Assembly (NCBI GenBank): GCA_018400355.1
Contig: JAGYMV010000029.1
Span: forward strand, 1-7,776
Direction of reading: 5' to 3'
From: Wenzhouxiangella sp.
GTDB lineage: Bacteria > Pseudomonadota > Gammaproteobacteria > Xanthomonadales > Wenzhouxiangellaceae
Length of the DNA stretch: 7,776 nt
Positions within the stretch are counted from its first letter, which is position 1. Every line of letters starts with the position of its first letter. The notes under the pieces were generated by a model. That model worked only from the letters and a program-made list of their open reading frames with translations, searched no databases and was not told the DNA's origin. Positions 5,710 to 7,776 of this stretch are shown piece by piece. The position numbers were made by a program, and so were the translations under genes.

Positions 5710-5739
5710 TTGACAACGCTTATCAAAGACTGCTAGTTT
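5710..5739 (+). promoter_or_regulatory. Candidate promoter of the Tat-exported oxidase gene
   Basis: A perfect -35 box TTGACA (5710-5715) is followed after 18 bp by TAGTTT (5734-5739), only 3 of 6 to the -10 consensus, within an A/T-rich stretch that runs to 5753. A strong -35 with a weak -10 and direct repeats just upstream suggests a regulated promoter. Start of transcription would be near 5746, leaving a short leader before the ATG at 5774. Prediction only. Confidence 0.4.
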
Positions 5740-5773
5740 AAATTTATTTTTCTATGGACATCACGCTGACACC

Positions 5774-7624
5774 ATGACTCAGTCAAAAACACCGCCGCAT
5801 CCCCAAGCCCCATCGGACTCTCCCTCTCCGCCCGAGAGAGCAAGTCGCCGAAAGTTTCTAACCCAGGTGGGGGGCGTTGCAGCTGGCGCCTCTCTCCTAC
5901 TCACCGGCGCACCCGCTCACGGAATGCCCCAAAAAAAATTGATACACGCTGCGGGCGAACCGACCGAGGCACTGCCTTGGCCCAGCCAACTCGAGTGGAG
6001 TGAATTGGAACAAGCCGTCGAGGGACGCCTCATCCGCCCACAGCTCGCCTGGGGACCGGGAGCGCCTAAAGAAATATTTAAAGAACTTAAAAACCCTTTT
6101 TTCAATGAGGAAACTCCCGGTGCCACCCAGTCCACGGGCTGGTTAAATGCTTGGGACTCCGCGGCCAGCCCCTACGCTGTTGCTGCAGAAAAGCCCGAAG
6201 ACATTGCAGCGGCAGTGCGATTCGCACGAGAAAAGCGGGTGCGGCTTGTTGTCAAAGGGACGGGGCATGATTATCTGGGCCGGAGCTGTGCACCCAACTC
6301 GCTGCTGGTCTGGACCCACCCCATGAGACAGGTGACAGTCCACACGGATTTTGTGCCACAAGGGGCGCCAGATGACACCCCAACCGAGCATGCACTGACG
6401 GTCGAAGCGGGCACCCGTTGGCTAGAGGCTTACGAGGCGGCCACCCAGGCCGGCCGTTACGTTCAAGGCGGTGGGTGCACCAGCGTGGGAGCTTGCGGTG
6501 GGTTCACGTTTGGCAGCGGATTTGGGAGTTTCTCCAAGCGCTACGGGACGGGTGCTGGCGGCATACTCGAGGTGGAGGTGATCACGGCCGATGGCTCCAT
6601 CGTGGTGGCCAATCGATACCAGAATACCGATCTTTTTTATGCCCTGCGCGGCGGTGGCGGCGGCACCTTTGGTATCGCCAGCAAAGTGACCTTGCTCACT
6701 CACCCCATTCCAGATACCGTCGGCATTGTGACCGGGTCGATTCAAGCGAAAAGCGATGCGGCCTACCGCGAACTGATCGAATCATTCCTTCGCCTGTATC
6801 CCGACAAGCTGGACAATCCCGCTTGGGGAGAAAGCGTTCATTTTGGCTCCGACAATCAGTTTGGCTTCCGACTCACGTTTCTGGATCTGCCCAAAGAAGA
6901 TGGCATGGCCGCCCTTGAGCCCTTCCTCGCGCCACTGCGTGATCGTCCTGAGGACTTTGATGTCAAGCCAGAAGTCCAGTTTTTGCCTTTCCGTGATCTT
7001 TGGAATCCCGACTACTGGGATCAGAACAACCCCGATTTCATCACACGGGATCCTCGGCCCTCAGCTCCCAAGAATCAATTCTGGTGGACAGGTAACCAAG
7101 GCGAGCTTTCGGTGTTTTGGAATACCTACAAGTCTCGCTGGATTGCCACCCAACTTCTGCGGGACGATCCAAGCGGACTGGCGGATGCCTTTTTCGAAGC
7201 AACGCGCCATGCTGGGTTCATTTTTCAAGTCAACAAAGGGCTCTCTGGAGAGCACCCGGAGGCGGAGAAGCGCGATCGAGAAACCGCCGTGCATCCACAA
7301 GCGTTTGATGCGGCTGCACTCGTCATCATGGCCTCAGCGCAACAGCACAGATATCCGAATGTGGTGGGTCGGGAACCGGACCCCCGTCAAGCACAAAAAG
7401 ATGCCCGCGCCCTCGATCGGGCCATGGATGCCATCGCGTTGGTGACTCCAGGAGCAGGGACCTACTCCACCGAATCAGACTACTTCCTAGAAAACTGGCA
7501 AGAGGCCCAGTGGGGTCCCAACTACCCCCGCCTTCTCGAGATCAAGCGACAAGTCGACCCAGGCAATCTGTTCCGCGTGCATCATGGCGTGGGGAGCGAA
7601 GAGATCCCGATTGAGTTTGCATGA
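5774..7624 (+). CDS. Tat-exported FAD-linked oxidase of the berberine bridge enzyme type
   Basis: The product is a 616-residue flavoprotein oxidase, probably exported folded to the periplasm. A Pro/Ser-rich lead is followed by a twin-arginine signal, SRRKFLT (24-30), a hydrophobic stretch and an Ala-Pro-Ala cleavage site near residue 48. The PCMH-type FAD domain spans about 130-310: KGTGHDYLGR (161-170) with His165 at the covalent 8-alpha-histidyl position; YVQGGGCTSVGACGG (229-243) with Cys235 at the 6-S-cysteinyl position, so FAD is probably held by both; and LRGGGGGTFGI (291-301). The C-terminal berberine-bridge motif is clear at 564-604, with WGPNYPRLLEIKRQVDPGN (580-598). Enzymes of this family oxidise alcohols, sugars or amines with O2 to give H2O2; the substrate here cannot be read. 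The start is ATG 5774 because it places the Tat signal correctly, though its ribosome site is weak. Leucine codons favour CTG/CTC, unlike xthA. No partner gene lies on either side within the window. Family sure; substrate open. Confidence 0.93.
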   Translation: MTQSKTPPHPQAPSDSPSPPERASRRKFLTQVGGVAAGASLLLTGAPAHGMPQKKLIHAAGEPTEALPWPSQLEWSELEQAVEGRLIRPQLAWGPGAPKEIFKELKNPFFNEETPGATQSTGWLNAWDSAASPYAVAAEKPEDIAAAVRFAREKRVRLVVKGTGHDYLGRSCAPNSLLVWTHPMRQVTVHTDFVPQGAPDDTPTEHALTVEAGTRWLEAYEAATQAGRYVQGGGCTSVGACGGFTFGSGFGSFSKRYGTGAGGILEVEVITADGSIVVANRYQNTDLFYALRGGGGGTFGIASKVTLLTHPIPDTVGIVTGSIQAKSDAAYRELIESFLRLYPDKLDNPAWGESVHFGSDNQFGFRLTFLDLPKEDGMAALEPFLAPLRDRPEDFDVKPEVQFLPFRDLWNPDYWDQNNPDFITRDPRPSAPKNQFWWTGNQGELSVFWNTYKSRWIATQLLRDDPSGLADAFFEATRHAGFIFQVNKGLSGEHPEAEKRDRETAVHPQAFDAAALVIMASAQQHRYPNVVGREPDPRQAQKDARALDRAMDAIALVTPGAGTYSTESDYFLENWQEAQWGPNYPRLLEIKRQVDPGNLFRVHHGVGSEEIPIEFA

Positions 7625-7776
7625 CCTCGGTGTTCTAGACTGCCGTCGCACACTGGGGCTTGCCTTGAGGGAACCACAGGGTCCGGCATGAGCGCCAGGC
7701 CATCTCTTGGGCGTTGCACCTAGCGGTTCAATCATTCAATCCAAGCGCTGGTCGTGGCGCTGGAGTTGAGCCAAGC

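Noticed and set aside
6418..6918. 166-codon plus-strand frame inside the oxidase gene
   Set aside because: It is a shadow of the oxidase reading frame; the product is Arg/Trp/His-rich and low in hydrophobic pattern, as expected for an out-of-frame reading of GC-rich coding DNA.
7625..7776. Possible 3' end of a minus-strand gene entering from the right edge
   Set aside because: One minus-strand frame reads LAQLQRHDQRLD then stop, which is protein-like, but 12 codons are too few to support a call and the other frames also close quickly. No terminator is evident after the oxidase gene.
1..7776. Defence system, toxin-antitoxin pair, prophage, CRISPR or biosynthetic cluster
   Set aside because: No gene with the relevant domains, no repeat array and no integrase or transposase was found; the mix of housekeeping-type families argues for ordinary chromosome.

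Overview
This window looks like an ordinary bacterial chromosome segment, most likely from a gammaproteobacterium of moderate GC content. That is an inference from gene families (an ElaA-type acetyltransferase, an XthA-type exonuclease III, a long Grx4-type glutaredoxin, a LEA14-like lipoprotein and a YkvA-type membrane-associated protein), not from any phylogenetic marker. I see no rRNA, tRNA, CRISPR array, insertion sequence or phage gene.

Layout. Positions 105-1607 (+) hold three small envelope-related genes in a row: a LEA14/WHy-domain lipoprotein, a MAPEG-family membrane protein and a YkvA/DUF1232 protein, with gaps of 38 and 46 bp that suit one transcript. The YkvA gene overlaps tail to tail by 15 bp with elaA (-). 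elaA diverges from a 375-residue protein that I do not recognise (2077-3204, +); only 19 bp separate the two start codons, so each promoter must lie in or near the other gene. Next comes a bacterial SET-domain protein (ending 3807), then xthA 3 bp later (3811-4578). These are very likely co-transcribed, possibly from an extended -10 promoter inside the end of the unknown gene.

A short convergent spacer with two hairpins (4585-4646) separates xthA from a three-part redox protein on the minus strand (4634-5548): monothiol glutaredoxin, a cysteine-free A-type Fe-S-carrier-like domain, and rhodanese. A 225-bp divergent spacer follows. It contains a hairpin, a pair of 12-bp direct repeats and a perfect TTGACA -35 box. 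On its far side is a Tat-exported, probably bicovalent FAD oxidase of the berberine-bridge-enzyme type (5774-7624, +). The last 152 bp contain no gene I can support.

The genes do not form one obvious pathway. The points most worth a second look are the SET-xthA pairing with the unknown upstream gene, the cysteine-free middle domain of the glutaredoxin fusion, the two hairpins that share a loop sequence, and the exported flavoenzyme whose leucine codon use differs from its neighbour's. I found no evidence strong enough to claim a new multi-gene system.
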